The notes beneath the pieces are model-generated. The model did not search any database, was not told the origin of the DNA, and saw nothing but the letters and a program-made list of their open reading frames with translations. Of a stretch of DNA of 64,000 nt, positions 1 through 8,065 are shown one piece after another. How positions within the stretch are numbered: position 1 is the first letter of the stretch; the number at the start of each line of letters is the position of its first letter. The translations under genes and the position numbers were made by a program. The stretch comes from CAVROP01 sp050008495. GTDB taxonomy: Bacteria; Acidobacteriota; Terriglobia; UBA7540. The stretch covers positions 34,092 through 98,091 of the forward strand of contig JBEKMN010000050.1 of assembly GCA_050008495.1 (NCBI GenBank). The letters run 5' to 3'.

Positions 1-700
1 GGCGATCCCCTGTTTCGCTCAGGAAACTCATCACCTCCTGCCCTCCGCGATAAGCCCAATGCACGTCCACGCAGCAATAGACCCGGTTTGGGTCGGTGTG
101 CTGCATGAGATGTCGCCACTCCCGCGCGTGCTCAAGCAATTCGGGCGTGTGATGGTGGAGCGCCAGTTTCATTCCAAGCCCGCTGATCTCCTCAGCCAGC
201 CGGTCAACGTATTTGGCCTGGGTATCCAGTTCTTCCTCGCTCTTTAGGGCTTGGCCGGGCTTGGGGCTTGGGTTGGTAACGATCACGCGAGTCCCATGCG
301 GCTTGAGCAACCGGGCCAACTCTACGACTTCGCGGACGGATTTTTCAGCCGCTCCGCTCTCGTGCAAAGTTGTACCTGCGTAGACCGTTTCCGGAGCCAG
401 GTGATTCTTGGCCAGCAGGGTGAAGGTCCGTTCGCGCAGCGCGGGCTGGAAGAAATCCTGATTCAATTCCACCCGATGGTATCCCGCGCCGTGAAAGCTC
501 GCCAGCACATCCTCGACGCCTTCGGCCAAGGTCTTTTTCTCGGATTCGAGATGCTGGATCCAAATGTAAATCTCGACAGATAGTTTGGGAGCGTATTGGG
601 CCCCTAAGAGCAGTTGGCGGCTGAGGAGCGTGGCGCCGGCAAGCTTTGCCAAACCGGAGAACATCTCCCGTCGAGTCTGACGGCTTCGAATTATCGCCAT
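1..700 (-). CDS. TIM-barrel sugar phosphate isomerase/epimerase, Tat-type leader (partial)
   Basis: Reading the minus strand from an ATG at 700 gives an uninterrupted frame to the window edge, so the C-terminus is missing. The N-terminus has an R-S-R-Q-T-R-R-E-M-F stretch followed by a hydrophobic AGATLLSRQLLLGA segment, resembling a twin-arginine signal. The body shows xylose-isomerase-like (AP endonuclease 2) TIM-barrel features: GYHRVELNQDFF near residue 80, LALHHHTPELL near 185 and VYCCVDVHWAYRGG near 210, where His, Glu and Asp would bind a metal. A GGAGAGGTAG ribosome site precedes the start. It is divergent from the Gfo/Idh gene at 914, and the two probably share a carbohydrate pathway. 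Family is clear, substrate unknown. Confidence 0.85.
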   Translation of the reverse strand, partial: MAIIRSRQTRREMFSGLAKLAGATLLSRQLLLGAQYAPKLSVEIYIWIQHLESEKKTLAEGVEDVLASFHGAGYHRVELNQDFFQPALRERTFTLLAKNHLAPETVYAGTTLHESGAAEKSVREVVELARLLKPHGTRVIVTNPSPKPGQALKSEEELDTQAKYVDRLAEEISGLGMKLALHHHTPELLEHAREWRHLMQHTDPNRVYCCVDVHWAYRGGQEVMSFLSETGDR

Positions 701-913
701 CTGAACCTACCTCTCCTCCACGCTCGCGGCAGGAAGCCGCCGTAGTCCTGATGATTCGGCCTGAGGTGGTGAATGTACCGCCGCGAGGCGAGCCGGGTCA
801 AGCACGTTGTTACTTGCAGCATATTCGGCTCCGGCGATATACTTGCCGCCTCAAAAAAGGCGCCCGGCGGCAGGTGCCGGGTTTCAGGCGCCAGGCGCAG
901 GGGGCTACGAGCT

Positions 914-2014
914 ATGGCAATGAGCATTAATCTCGATCTTGAGCATGTGGCTCCGCCACCGAGACGTAAGGATTTCCGGATCGGTGCCATCGGCGCAGGC
1001 TTCATTATGAATGATTGCCACTTGGTGGCCTACGGCCACGCCGGTTACAACGTCGTGGCCATTGCTTCCGCCTCTCTGGAGGAATCGAGACACGTGGCGC
1101 AGACGCATGGAATCCCGAAGGTGTACGCCACGTACCAGGTGCTGTTCGCAGACCCTTCGATCGAAGTGGTGGATATTGCCGTGCCACCGGACCAGCAATT
1201 GACGATTTTCCGCGAGGCCGTGAAACACTCGGGACATCTCAAAGGCATCCTCGCGCAAAAGCCTCTGGCCATGAACCTGGCCGATTCGCGTGAGATCGTG
1301 CGCCTCTCGGAGCAGGCCGGCATCATTCTTGCCGTGAACCAGAATATGCGCTATGACCATTCCATGCGCGCCCTCAAAACCCTGCTGCGACGCGGTTATT
1401 TGGGTGAACCAGTCCTGGCCAGCATCGAAATGCGCGCCATACCCCACTGGAAACCGTGGCAGCTCGCTTACACTCACCTGACCTTGCTGAACATGAGTAT
1501 CCACCACCTCGATAGCTTCCGCTACCTGTTTGGTGAGCCTGAGTCCGTTTACGTCAGCGCCAGGAAGGATCCGCGAACTCCCTCTGAGCACGTGGACGGC
1601 GTGGTTCTTTACGTCCTCGAGTATCCCGGCGGCTTGCGCGCCACAGCTTGGGACGATGTGTGGGGCGGCCCGGCGCGGGAAGGCACGCCGCCGGATTTGT
1701 ATATCAAATGGCGGGTCGAAGGCACAGAAGGCCTGGCCCAGGGTACGATCGGCTGGCCCAGTTATCCCAGCCGCACACCCAGCACTCTCGATTTCACCAC
1801 TCGGCGGCAACCTGGATGCTGGTTCTCGCCACGCTGGAACGAGGTGTGGTTTCCTGACGCATTTGAGGGCACCATGGGCCAGTTGCTCGAGGCTTTGGCC
1901 ACCGGCGCCGAGCCGGCAATCAGCGGCCGTGATAACTTAAAGACCATGGCCCTGGTCGAGGCTTGCTATAAATCCATTGAAGAACACCGGGTTGTCAGGC
2001 TGGAGGAAATGTAG
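914..2014 (+). CDS. Gfo/Idh/MocA family NAD(P)-dependent oxidoreductase
   Basis: A 366-residue protein with an N-terminal Rossmann fold (FRIGAIGAGFIMNDCH, roughly residues 22-37) and the family's EKP-like step present as AQKPLAMNLADS near 120. The C-terminal part carries the alpha/beta substrate domain, with NMSIHHLDSFRYLFG containing the usual catalytic-region histidines. The frame is open from 773, but ATG 914 is preferred because AGGGGG lies about 10 bases upstream and residues before it look non-coding. No signal peptide is seen, so it is likely cytoplasmic, unlike the homologue at 5229. It begins a plus-strand run with an isomerase and an aldo/keto reductase, consistent with oxidation and isomerisation of a sugar or cyclitol. 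Substrate unknown. Confidence 0.92.
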   Translation: MAMSINLDLEHVAPPPRRKDFRIGAIGAGFIMNDCHLVAYGHAGYNVVAIASASLEESRHVAQTHGIPKVYATYQVLFADPSIEVVDIAVPPDQQLTIFREAVKHSGHLKGILAQKPLAMNLADSREIVRLSEQAGIILAVNQNMRYDHSMRALKTLLRRGYLGEPVLASIEMRAIPHWKPWQLAYTHLTLLNMSIHHLDSFRYLFGEPESVYVSARKDPRTPSEHVDGVVLYVLEYPGGLRATAWDDVWGGPAREGTPPDLYIKWRVEGTEGLAQGTIGWPSYPSRTPSTLDFTTRRQPGCWFSPRWNEVWFPDAFEGTMGQLLEALATGAEPAISGRDNLKTMALVEACYKSIEEHRVVRLEEM

Positions 2015-2030
2015 CGCGTAAGTTGGAATT

Positions 2031-2107
2031 GTGGTGCGGGCGTCTCGCCCGCTGTCGCGGGAGCCTCCCGCTCCCGCAAGGGCACGCGGGCGAGACGCCC
2101 GCACCAC
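2031..2107. repeat. Long perfect hairpin repeat between genes
   Basis: The arms are 22 bp and perfectly complementary (GTGGTGCGGGCGTCTCGCCC... against its reverse complement). Inside them is a second GC-rich dyad (CGGGAG / CTCCCG). It sits between the Gfo/Idh stop and the next ribosome site, so it could attenuate or process the message. It looks like a dispersed palindromic repeat rather than a classic terminator because no T-run follows. Confidence 0.8.
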
Positions 2108-2120
2108 TGAGGAGGGCTTC

Positions 2121-2942
2121 GTGAAACTCGGACTCATCAATTCGGCGTGGCTGGGGACTTCCGTCGGCACTGCCGAAGGAATTCGCAAGACCAAAGAGAT
2201 CGGATTCGACAGCATCGATATCTTCAACGATCCCCTCGACATTGACATCAAGGAGAGGCGATTAATCAAGGATACCTGCCGCGAAGTCGGCCTGCCCGTT
2301 ATTTCGCATTGCTGTTGTGCGCTGGGCATTGCCGACTTCAACCCCGCGGTGCAGCGCTTCCACGTTAGCCGCTGTAAAGCTTACCTGGATTTCGTCTATG
2401 AAACCGAAGCCAGGAACCTGTTGTTGGTAGTGGGCGAATACATTTGGCAGCAGGAGGTCATAGCGCCCCAGGCGCAATGGAAATTTGCCGTTGATAACGT
2501 CCGAATTCTGGGTGAATACGCCGCTTCCTTGGGGGTTGAGATTGCGATCGAACTCGAGCCGTTCAAGCTGTCGATTGTAAATACGCTCGATAAGATGGAC
2601 CGGTTTCTCAAGGATGTCGACCTTCCTTCCGTGCGCGCCAATCTTGATATCTCTCACTTCGCGCTTGTGAACACCCCGCCTGAGTCCATTTCCAGACTCC
2701 GCGGACGCATTGCGCATGTGCACTTCTCGGATTGTGACGGCAAGGTGCATGGTGATCTGCCCCCGGGACGCGGCGTTGTGAACTTCACTCCTTACTTGCG
2801 GGAACTGAAAAACCTGGGCTTTGATGGCACAATCAGTATTGAGCTCGAGTATTCGCCACAGCCGGAGAAGATCGTTGATTGGGTGACGGAAGCGTATCGG
2901 GAGACGAACCGCTTGATGCAAGGCCTGGGCATACGGAATTGA
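2121..2942 (+). CDS. Sugar phosphate isomerase/epimerase (xylose isomerase-like TIM barrel)
   Basis: A 273-residue protein beginning at GTG 2121 with a good GGAGGG ribosome site at 2111. The frame stays open upstream to 2031, but that part is the hairpin repeat. It starts directly with the first barrel strand (KLGLINSAWLGTS), so no export signal is present. Metal and substrate-site elements include AIELEPFKLS near 150, VRANLDISHF near 180, IAHVHFSDCDGK near 205 and TISIELEYSP near 240, giving the Glu/Asp/His/Glu set of the AP endonuclease 2 superfamily. It lies between the Gfo/Idh gene and an aldo/keto reductase and probably acts on the same sugar. Exact substrate cannot be read from sequence. 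Confidence 0.92.
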   Translation: MKLGLINSAWLGTSVGTAEGIRKTKEIGFDSIDIFNDPLDIDIKERRLIKDTCREVGLPVISHCCCALGIADFNPAVQRFHVSRCKAYLDFVYETEARNLLLVVGEYIWQQEVIAPQAQWKFAVDNVRILGEYAASLGVEIAIELEPFKLSIVNTLDKMDRFLKDVDLPSVRANLDISHFALVNTPPESISRLRGRIAHVHFSDCDGKVHGDLPPGRGVVNFTPYLRELKNLGFDGTISIELEYSPQPEKIVDWVTEAYRETNRLMQGLGIRN

Positions 2943-2950
2943 AGATGGCC

Positions 2951-3012
2951 GATTGACGATTGTCGATTGCCGCGCTACATAATCGTCGATCGACAATCGT
3001 CCGTCGACAATC
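2951..3012. repeat. Inverted repeat before aldo/keto reductase gene
   Basis: GACGATTGTCGAT at 2955-2967 is matched by its exact reverse complement at 2989-3001, with further CGATTG/CAATCG repeats around. It ends just before the AAAGGGGGG ribosome site of the next gene. Role unknown. Confidence 0.6.
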
Positions 3013-3026
3013 AAAGGGGGGAATCA

Positions 3027-3998
3027 ATGAAATACCGAAAGTTTGGGCGTACGGGGCGGATGGTCAGCGAACTCGGCTACGGTATGTGGGGAATGGCGGG
3101 CTGGACAGGATCGAGTGATGAGGAATCCAAGCAAGCCCTGCAACGCTCCGTTGACCTGGGCTGTAACTTCTTTGACACAGCGTGGGCTTATGGGGACGGC
3201 CGCAGCGAAGCGTTGCTGGGATGGCTGCTCCGCAACAGCCCCGGCAAGAGGCTCTACACCGCCACTAAGATTCCTCCCAAGAATCTCGAATGGCCAAGCC
3301 GCCGTGAATTCAAATTGGACGATTGCTTTCCACCCGATCACATCGAGGATTACGTCTTGCGAAGCCTCAAGAACGCCGATCTCGAGAGCTTCGACTTGGT
3401 GCAGTTTCACGTGTGGGAAGATTCTTGGCTGAAGGACGACCGCTGGGTGAAGAAGGTGGACGATCTGCGCCGCGACGGGCTGTTCCAAGCCATCGGCATC
3501 AGCATTAACCGTTGGGAGCCTTGGAACGGCGTAAAGACAGTCCAGTCCGGCCTCATCGATGCTGTGCAGGTGATCTATAACATTTTCGATCAGAATCCCG
3601 AGGATGAACTCTTTCCGGCTTGCCAGGCGAAGGACGTCGCCGTGATCGCCCGCGTTCCTTTTGATGAAGGATCGCTCACCGGGACACTCACCATGGACAG
3701 CAAGTGGCCGGAGGGCGATTGGCGCAATACCTACTTCGTGCCGGAAAACCTCAAGGCGAGTGTAGCTCGGGCGGACGCGCTCAGGCCGCTGATTCCTGAT
3801 GGGATGACGATGCCTGAGATGGCGATGCGGTTTATTCTCAACAATCCGGTCGTCAGTACCATCATTCCGGGAATGAGGAAGGTCAAAAACGTGGAAGCTA
3901 ACGCCGCCGCCTGTAATGCGGGCCCACTTCCGGATGAGCTTTTCTCGAAGTTGCGCGCACATCGCTGGGACCGGAAGCCCGCGCCATGGTCCCAGTAG
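3027..3998 (+). CDS. Aldo/keto reductase
   Basis: A 323-residue NADPH-dependent oxidoreductase of the AKR fold. MKYRKFGRTGRMVSELGYG at the N-terminus is the typical first strand. The catalytic tetrad is visible as Asp/Tyr in FFDTAWAYGDGRSE (about 50-63), Lys in YTATKIPP (about 84) and His in FDLVQFHVWED (about 130). The C-terminal NNPVVSTIIPGMRKVKNVEAN matches the cofactor-binding region. ATG 3027 is preferred over an upstream TTG because AAAGGGGGG precedes it directly. It probably forms one transcription unit with the two upstream genes and reduces or oxidises a sugar aldehyde or ketone. Substrate unknown. Confidence 0.93.
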   Translation: MKYRKFGRTGRMVSELGYGMWGMAGWTGSSDEESKQALQRSVDLGCNFFDTAWAYGDGRSEALLGWLLRNSPGKRLYTATKIPPKNLEWPSRREFKLDDCFPPDHIEDYVLRSLKNADLESFDLVQFHVWEDSWLKDDRWVKKVDDLRRDGLFQAIGISINRWEPWNGVKTVQSGLIDAVQVIYNIFDQNPEDELFPACQAKDVAVIARVPFDEGSLTGTLTMDSKWPEGDWRNTYFVPENLKASVARADALRPLIPDGMTMPEMAMRFILNNPVVSTIIPGMRKVKNVEANAAACNAGPLPDELFSKLRAHRWDRKPAPWSQ

Positions 3999-4104
3999 CG
4001 AGGCCTCCCAGCCCGCCCGCGGCCGCTGATGAAAGACGCCAGCCTCGTGTCACCCTCTTCCCCCACGGGGAGAGGAAGTCGAGTCTTGTGGAGTGAAGCA
4101 CATA

Positions 4105-5058
4105 ATGCGAAATCAGATTTCGAGGCGCACTTTTCTCGCACAAACCGGCACCATGGCAGCCGCCGCGGCCATGCCCGCGTTTCCGCGCAGCGGCACAACT
4201 GCCACTGCCCGCCCATTGCGGCTGGGCGGCCCCATCTTTCTTAATTCGGATGATCCTGGCGAGCAGGCTCGAGAGCACCGCAGGCTGGGTTACCGCGCCG
4301 CTTACGCTCCTAAGGTGGATTTGAAAGACAAGGACAGGATCAGAGACATCATTAAAGAATTTGCGGCCCGGGATGTGGCTCTAGCGGAGGTAGGCGCTTG
4401 GGTGAACATGCTCGACCCTGACCCTGAAAAGCGCCGCAAGAATATGGCTTACGTGCAGGAGCGCCTGGCCCTAGCCGAGGAACTGGGCACGCGTTGTTGC
4501 GTCGATATCGCAGGGTCCTATGACCCTAAGATTTGGTACGGCCCCAACCCGAAGAACATCACTCAGGAATTCGTCGACGCGACGGTGGAGAATTGTCGTA
4601 AGCTGATTGATGGCGTGAAGCCCACGCGCACCAAGTTTTCCATTGAGATGATGCCTTTCAACTTTCCCAGCGGACCGGATGATTACCTGAAGCTGATCAA
4701 AGGCGTGGACCGCAAGGCCTTCGCGGTTCACCTCGACGTCTGCAACGTGATGAACAGCCCTGAGCGCATGTATCACAACGGGGACGTCATCCGCGAGTGC
4801 TTCCGGAAGCTTGGGCCTTGGATTGCCTCCTGCCACGCCAAAGACTTGACCTGGGAGGACTACGTGCAGGTGTGCCTGCGGGAAGTTATCCCCGGCCGCG
4901 GCCAGATTGATTACAGAGCCTATCTGAGCGAACTCGCAAAGCTTCCGGGAGACGCTCCTTTGATGCTCGAGCACCTGAAGACCGCAGAGGAATACGCTGA
5001 GGGGCGAAACTACATTCAAGGAGTCGCTCGACAGTTGGGCCTTTCGTTTGGCGCATGA
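4105..5058 (+). CDS. Tat-exported xylose isomerase-like TIM-barrel protein
   Basis: A 317-residue protein with a clear twin-arginine leader: NQISRRTFLAQTGTMAAAAA followed by an alanine-rich hydrophobic core, so export in folded form is expected. The body is the AP endonuclease 2/xylose isomerase fold. Metal-binding elements are FSIEMMPFNFP near 180, AVHLDVCNVMNS near 215, IASCHAKDLTWED near 248 and PLMLEHLKTAEEY near 297. ATG 4105 has GGAG 11 bases upstream; a GTG at 4093 is a weaker alternative. It precedes another Tat-tagged enzyme at 5229, which suggests periplasmic sugar conversion. Function beyond isomerase/epimerase family is inference. Confidence 0.9.
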   Translation: MRNQISRRTFLAQTGTMAAAAAMPAFPRSGTTATARPLRLGGPIFLNSDDPGEQAREHRRLGYRAAYAPKVDLKDKDRIRDIIKEFAARDVALAEVGAWVNMLDPDPEKRRKNMAYVQERLALAEELGTRCCVDIAGSYDPKIWYGPNPKNITQEFVDATVENCRKLIDGVKPTRTKFSIEMMPFNFPSGPDDYLKLIKGVDRKAFAVHLDVCNVMNSPERMYHNGDVIRECFRKLGPWIASCHAKDLTWEDYVQVCLREVIPGRGQIDYRAYLSELAKLPGDAPLMLEHLKTAEEYAEGRNYIQGVARQLGLSFGA

Positions 5059-5121
5059 CACCCAAAACAAGAAAATAGAAACTGGAAAATGGAAAATCGG
5101 TTTGGAAACTGGATCGTTAGC

Positions 5122-5204
5122 CTGTCATTCTGAGCGAAGCGAAGAATCTCCGCAGTTCGGGGACTTGACGACTGTGAGCTTCTTCGCTTCGCTCAGAATG
5201 ACAG
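5122..5204. repeat. REP family A inverted repeat
   Basis: CTGTCATTCTGAGCGAAGCG... at 5122-5146 pairs with its exact complement at 5180-5204 (25-bp arms). This is the first of about eleven loci of the same GTCATYCTGAGCGAAGCGAAG repeat in the window. It lies between two co-oriented genes and could form a large RNA hairpin. Confidence 0.85.
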
Positions 5205-5228
5205 AGCTTGCAAAGAGGAGCTACCAAC

Positions 5229-6458
5229 ATGACTAGCGAGACCGGAATTACCCGCAGGGATTTCTTGAAAGAGACTGCCGTGGCGGGCGCAACGGCCGCG
5301 GTGCTCGGAGGCCTGGCCCCGGCACGCGCGCTGGGCGCAAACGACAAAATTCGCGTGGGCGCTATGGGCACCGGCGAGCGTTGCCAATACCTGATGAGGC
5401 TGTTCAAGGGCAACCCCTCGGTTGAGTTGGCGGCGGTGTGCGACGTATACGGACCGCGGCGCGAGGCCGCCTTGCAGATTGCCGGACCGCAGGCCAAGTC
5501 CTACCTCGATTACCACGAGTTGCTCGATAACAAAGAAATCGACGCCGTGATCATTGGCAGCCCCGATCATTGGCACAAGCAGATGCTGGTTGATGCTGTG
5601 CATGCCGGCAAAGACGCCTACGTCGAGAAGCCCATTATGCATTCCATCGAGGAAGGGGTCGAAATGGTGCGGGCCGTCGAAGAGACCAACCGTGTTGTCC
5701 AGACGGGTACGCAGCAGAGGAGCTGGCCGCACTATATCATGGGAAAGCAGATTGTCGATTCCGGCAGGCTGGGCAAAATCACTTTCGTCCATACTTACTG
5801 GTATCAGGACTACCTCTTGGGTTCCACCGGACTGGAGCCCGTGGACCAGTCGCAGCTCGACTGGAAACGCTTCCTTGGCAATGCCCCGGATCAACCCTTT
5901 ACGCCGGAGAAATTCTACTGGTGGCGCTGGTTTTGGGACTTTGGCGGTGGAATCTTAACTGATCTTCTTACCCACTGGATTGACGTTATCCAATGGTATA
6001 TGGGTGAGCCCGCGCCTCGTTCCGCAACCACGACAGGAGACGTCTACCGCATGCCATGGCAAGCTCCGGACACGCTGACGGCGGCTTACGAGTATCCGGG
6101 GAATTTCATGGTTACGTTCACGGGCGCCATCAACAGCAGCGTGGATGACGGCGGCATCGAGTTCCGGGGAAGCGAGGCGACGCTCAAAATCGACCGCTCC
6201 CACATGGCGGTTTATCCCGAGGGCGCAAGGTCTGTGCCCGGCACGCTCACTCCTGAACCCGAAATCCTGGTGCGCTCGGAGCGCGATGGCGCCATTGACA
6301 ACGTCAAGAATTTCGTTGACTGCACGCGCTCTCGCAAGACTCCCAACGCGAACATCCACATCGCCTTCGAGGCGGCGCGCACTTCCTGGATCGGAAATAT
6401 CGCCTTGAAGCGGGGGAAGAAAGTTATCTGGGATGCGAGCCAGGGAAAAGCCGTGTGA
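5229..6458 (+). CDS. Tat-exported Gfo/Idh/MocA oxidoreductase
   Basis: A 409-residue protein. The leader GITRRDFLKETAVAGATAAVL is a textbook twin-arginine signal, with cleavage probable after ARA-LGA near residue 37. It continues with a Rossmann fold (DKIRVGAMGTGERCQ). The family signature AYVEKPIMHSIEEG near residue 135 carries the catalytic lysine, and DLLTHWIDVIQWYMG near 250 is in the substrate domain. The start is set by AAAGAGGAG at 5213-5221. Exported members of this family, such as glucose-fructose oxidoreductase, keep a tightly bound NADP, which would explain redox work outside the cytoplasm. It follows the Tat TIM barrel and likely acts on the same substrate. Confidence 0.93.
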   Translation: MTSETGITRRDFLKETAVAGATAAVLGGLAPARALGANDKIRVGAMGTGERCQYLMRLFKGNPSVELAAVCDVYGPRREAALQIAGPQAKSYLDYHELLDNKEIDAVIIGSPDHWHKQMLVDAVHAGKDAYVEKPIMHSIEEGVEMVRAVEETNRVVQTGTQQRSWPHYIMGKQIVDSGRLGKITFVHTYWYQDYLLGSTGLEPVDQSQLDWKRFLGNAPDQPFTPEKFYWWRWFWDFGGGILTDLLTHWIDVIQWYMGEPAPRSATTTGDVYRMPWQAPDTLTAAYEYPGNFMVTFTGAINSSVDDGGIEFRGSEATLKIDRSHMAVYPEGARSVPGTLTPEPEILVRSERDGAIDNVKNFVDCTRSRKTPNANIHIAFEAARTSWIGNIALKRGKKVIWDASQGKAV

Positions 6459-6471
6459 TTCGAATCACCTT

Positions 6472-6499
6472 GCAGGGGCGGCCCTGGCGGCCGCCCTGC
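6472..6499 (+). terminator. Putative terminator hairpin after Gfo/Idh gene
   Basis: GCAGGGGCGGCC pairs with GGCCGCCCTGC around a short loop, with one bulge. It lies 14 bases after the stop codon. There is no T-run, so it may be only a stabilising hairpin. Downstream genes are on the opposite strand. Confidence 0.5.
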
Positions 6500-6554
6500 G
6501 GCGTGCAACCACCCTTCGCTTGCCAAATGCCTCCGCCCGTCCCCACTGAACTTG

Positions 6555-6755
6555 TCAGGCGTGGCGTGGCCCGCGCAATACGCGCGCCGGAAACGTGATG
6601 ATCGCGCCCAGCAGATCAAACACTCCTCCCACCGCGATGCCCACGAGTCGAAAAGGCAGAAGCAACAACCAGATAAACGGATAGAGAACCAGTGCCAGCA
6701 ATGCCAGTGGCCAGCAAAGAACCAAGAGTATGCACCAGAGGAGAAACTTGACCAT
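6555..6755 (-). CDS. Small membrane protein of unknown function
   Basis: A 66-residue protein, almost entirely hydrophobic: two probable membrane spans (residues 4-35 and 40-58) with a short basic tail ending RVLRGPRHA. A GGAGGCC ribosome site lies 5 bases before the ATG, which supports a real gene despite its size. It is the last gene of the minus-strand group that includes the sigma factor and zinc-finger protein. No recognised family; a role at the membrane is all that can be inferred. Confidence 0.65.
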   Translation of the reverse strand: MVKFLLWCILLVLCWPLALLALVLYPFIWLLLLPFRLVGIAVGGVFDLLGAIITFPARVLRGPRHA

Positions 6756-6832
6756 AAGTGGCCTCCGTAAAGCGCTCCAGTGTAATCATACGCCGAACGC
6801 CTGAGAATGTTCCCTGGTGTTTGGGGTCGAAC

Positions 6833-7345
6833 CTACTTTTCAGCCCAGATGGCATAAACCAGGCAGGCCATGAAGAGCACCAGTAAGCTTGCGGAGGCCA
6901 CAAAGAGGATGGAGAAAGGCTGGTTCAAAGAGTTGAGCAAAACGCGTTGGAGCCAGTGAGCATCGGAATGGCCGAAGTTCGCCAGTCTTCCCAGCCAGGC
7001 ATTGAAATCAGCCCGCTTCCAGACCATGAACACCAGCAAGACAGCCATGCCGCAAGCCAAGGCGAATTTCTCGGCAAGAGCAATCGGGCGTGTCGCCAGC
7101 TCAGCCGCTTCTCGCCGCGCACGAAGCTGGGCCTTCCACCAGACCAGTCCGGCGTCAGGCAACTTCACCTCGGCGAGCAGAGAGGAGTTTGCTTCCTGCA
7201 ACAACCCGGCCACCAGAACAACTTCTGAGCAGACCGCACAGCTCTCCACGTGGCTGCGCAAGGCCGCATCGCACGCCTCGGGCCAGCGCCCGGACTGGAG
7301 CAATTCCGTAACGGCCTGTTCTTTTTCACACTGAGGGACTCTCAT
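6833..7345 (-). CDS. Zinc-finger anti-sigma-like membrane protein
   Basis: A 170-residue protein. The N-terminal half has the anti-sigma zinc-finger pattern: CEKEQAVTELL, then LRSHVESCAVCSEVV near residues 29-43 with the His-x3-Cys-x2-Cys cluster. Two membrane spans follow, one at about 93-110 and one at about 143-165. It lies 75 bp downstream of an ECF sigma factor on the same strand, the usual arrangement for a sigma/anti-sigma pair. It would hold the sigma factor at the membrane until a signal arrives. The signal is unknown. The ribosome site is weak. Confidence 0.75.
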   Translation of the reverse strand: MRVPQCEKEQAVTELLQSGRWPEACDAALRSHVESCAVCSEVVLVAGLLQEANSSLLAEVKLPDAGLVWWKAQLRARREAAELATRPIALAEKFALACGMAVLLVFMVWKRADFNAWLGRLANFGHSDAHWLQRVLLNSLNQPFSILFVASASLLVLFMACLVYAIWAEK

Positions 7346-7420
7346 AAATTCGTCCCGAATACCGCTGCGCTCGCCATTGTGATCACTGAAAGAGCCGCGG
7401 ACCCTAAAAGCAGGTCCGCG

Positions 7421-8044
7421 CTACCTTCCTCGCGTGATGCCTGCCTTTCGCAGGATTCCCAACAGCTTCTGGCGCGCACGGAAGAGCATTGGGCGCACGC
7501 TGACCGTCCTTAATCCTACCACGGCGGAAATCTCTTTGTGGGTCGAGCCCTCGACGTACGCCAGCCAAAGCAATTGCAGTTCGCGCGGCGTCAGCTTGCG
7601 CAGGGCTCCATTCAAATCCGACCGCGCTTGCACGCTCTCCGCCGTCTGCTCAGCCGCGGGCACTTCCGCGATGACGTCAAGCGGCACGCTCACTTTGCCT
7701 TGGCCGCGCCTCCAACGGTCGCGGAGGAGGTTGGTGGCGGTCCGAAAGAGGTATTGCTTCGCCTGCTCCTCGCTCATGGCGGCGTGGCGAGCGCGCAAAA
7801 AGCGGTAATAGGATTCCTGCATCAGATCGTCCGCCGCCGCCGAGTCACCCGTCGCCTTGGCGAGATAGGCCCAGAGTCCTCGGGCCGTGCGGTTGTAGAA
7901 GGCCCGAAAACCCGCCTCATCCATCTGCATGGCAGCTTCGATTTGCAGGGCGTCCTCGGCTTGTGCGAGTTCTGTAAAAGTCAATTCCCGCATGGCGGCG
8001 CAGCGCTCATCCTGCTCGGGGCGGCTGTCTCCGGTCTTGTTCAT
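7421..8044 (-). CDS. ECF-type RNA polymerase sigma factor
   Basis: A 207-residue sigma-70 family protein. Region 2 spans about residues 45-115: FRAFYNRTARGLWAYLAKAT, then ADDLMQESYYRFLRA and FRTATNLLRDRWRR for promoter melting and -10 contact. Region 4 spans about 148-200: LTPRELQLLWLAYVEGSTH with the helix-turn-helix KEISAVVGLRTVSVRPML. It starts 21 bp after the stop of the upstream membrane protein and precedes the zinc-finger protein, so it is probably part of one operon. It likely directs transcription of an envelope or stress regulon. Met-18 (MRELTF) is an alternative start. Confidence 0.9.
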   Translation of the reverse strand: MNKTGDSRPEQDERCAAMRELTFTELAQAEDALQIEAAMQMDEAGFRAFYNRTARGLWAYLAKATGDSAAADDLMQESYYRFLRARHAAMSEEQAKQYLFRTATNLLRDRWRRGQGKVSVPLDVIAEVPAAEQTAESVQARSDLNGALRKLTPRELQLLWLAYVEGSTHKEISAVVGLRTVSVRPMLFRARQKLLGILRKAGITRGR

Positions 8045-8065
8045 ACGAGGCCCAGTCGCCCGCTT

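Noticed and set aside
773..913. Longer N-terminus for the first Gfo/Idh protein
   Set aside because: The added residues have no homology pattern, and ATG 914 has a good ribosome site.
905..1810. 301-codon frame antisense to the first Gfo/Idh gene
   Set aside because: No motif and no plausible start; the sense frame is a clear family member.
2031..2107. Rho-independent terminator
   Set aside because: The hairpin is strong but lacks a T-run and lies between genes that look co-transcribed, so it is listed as a repeat.
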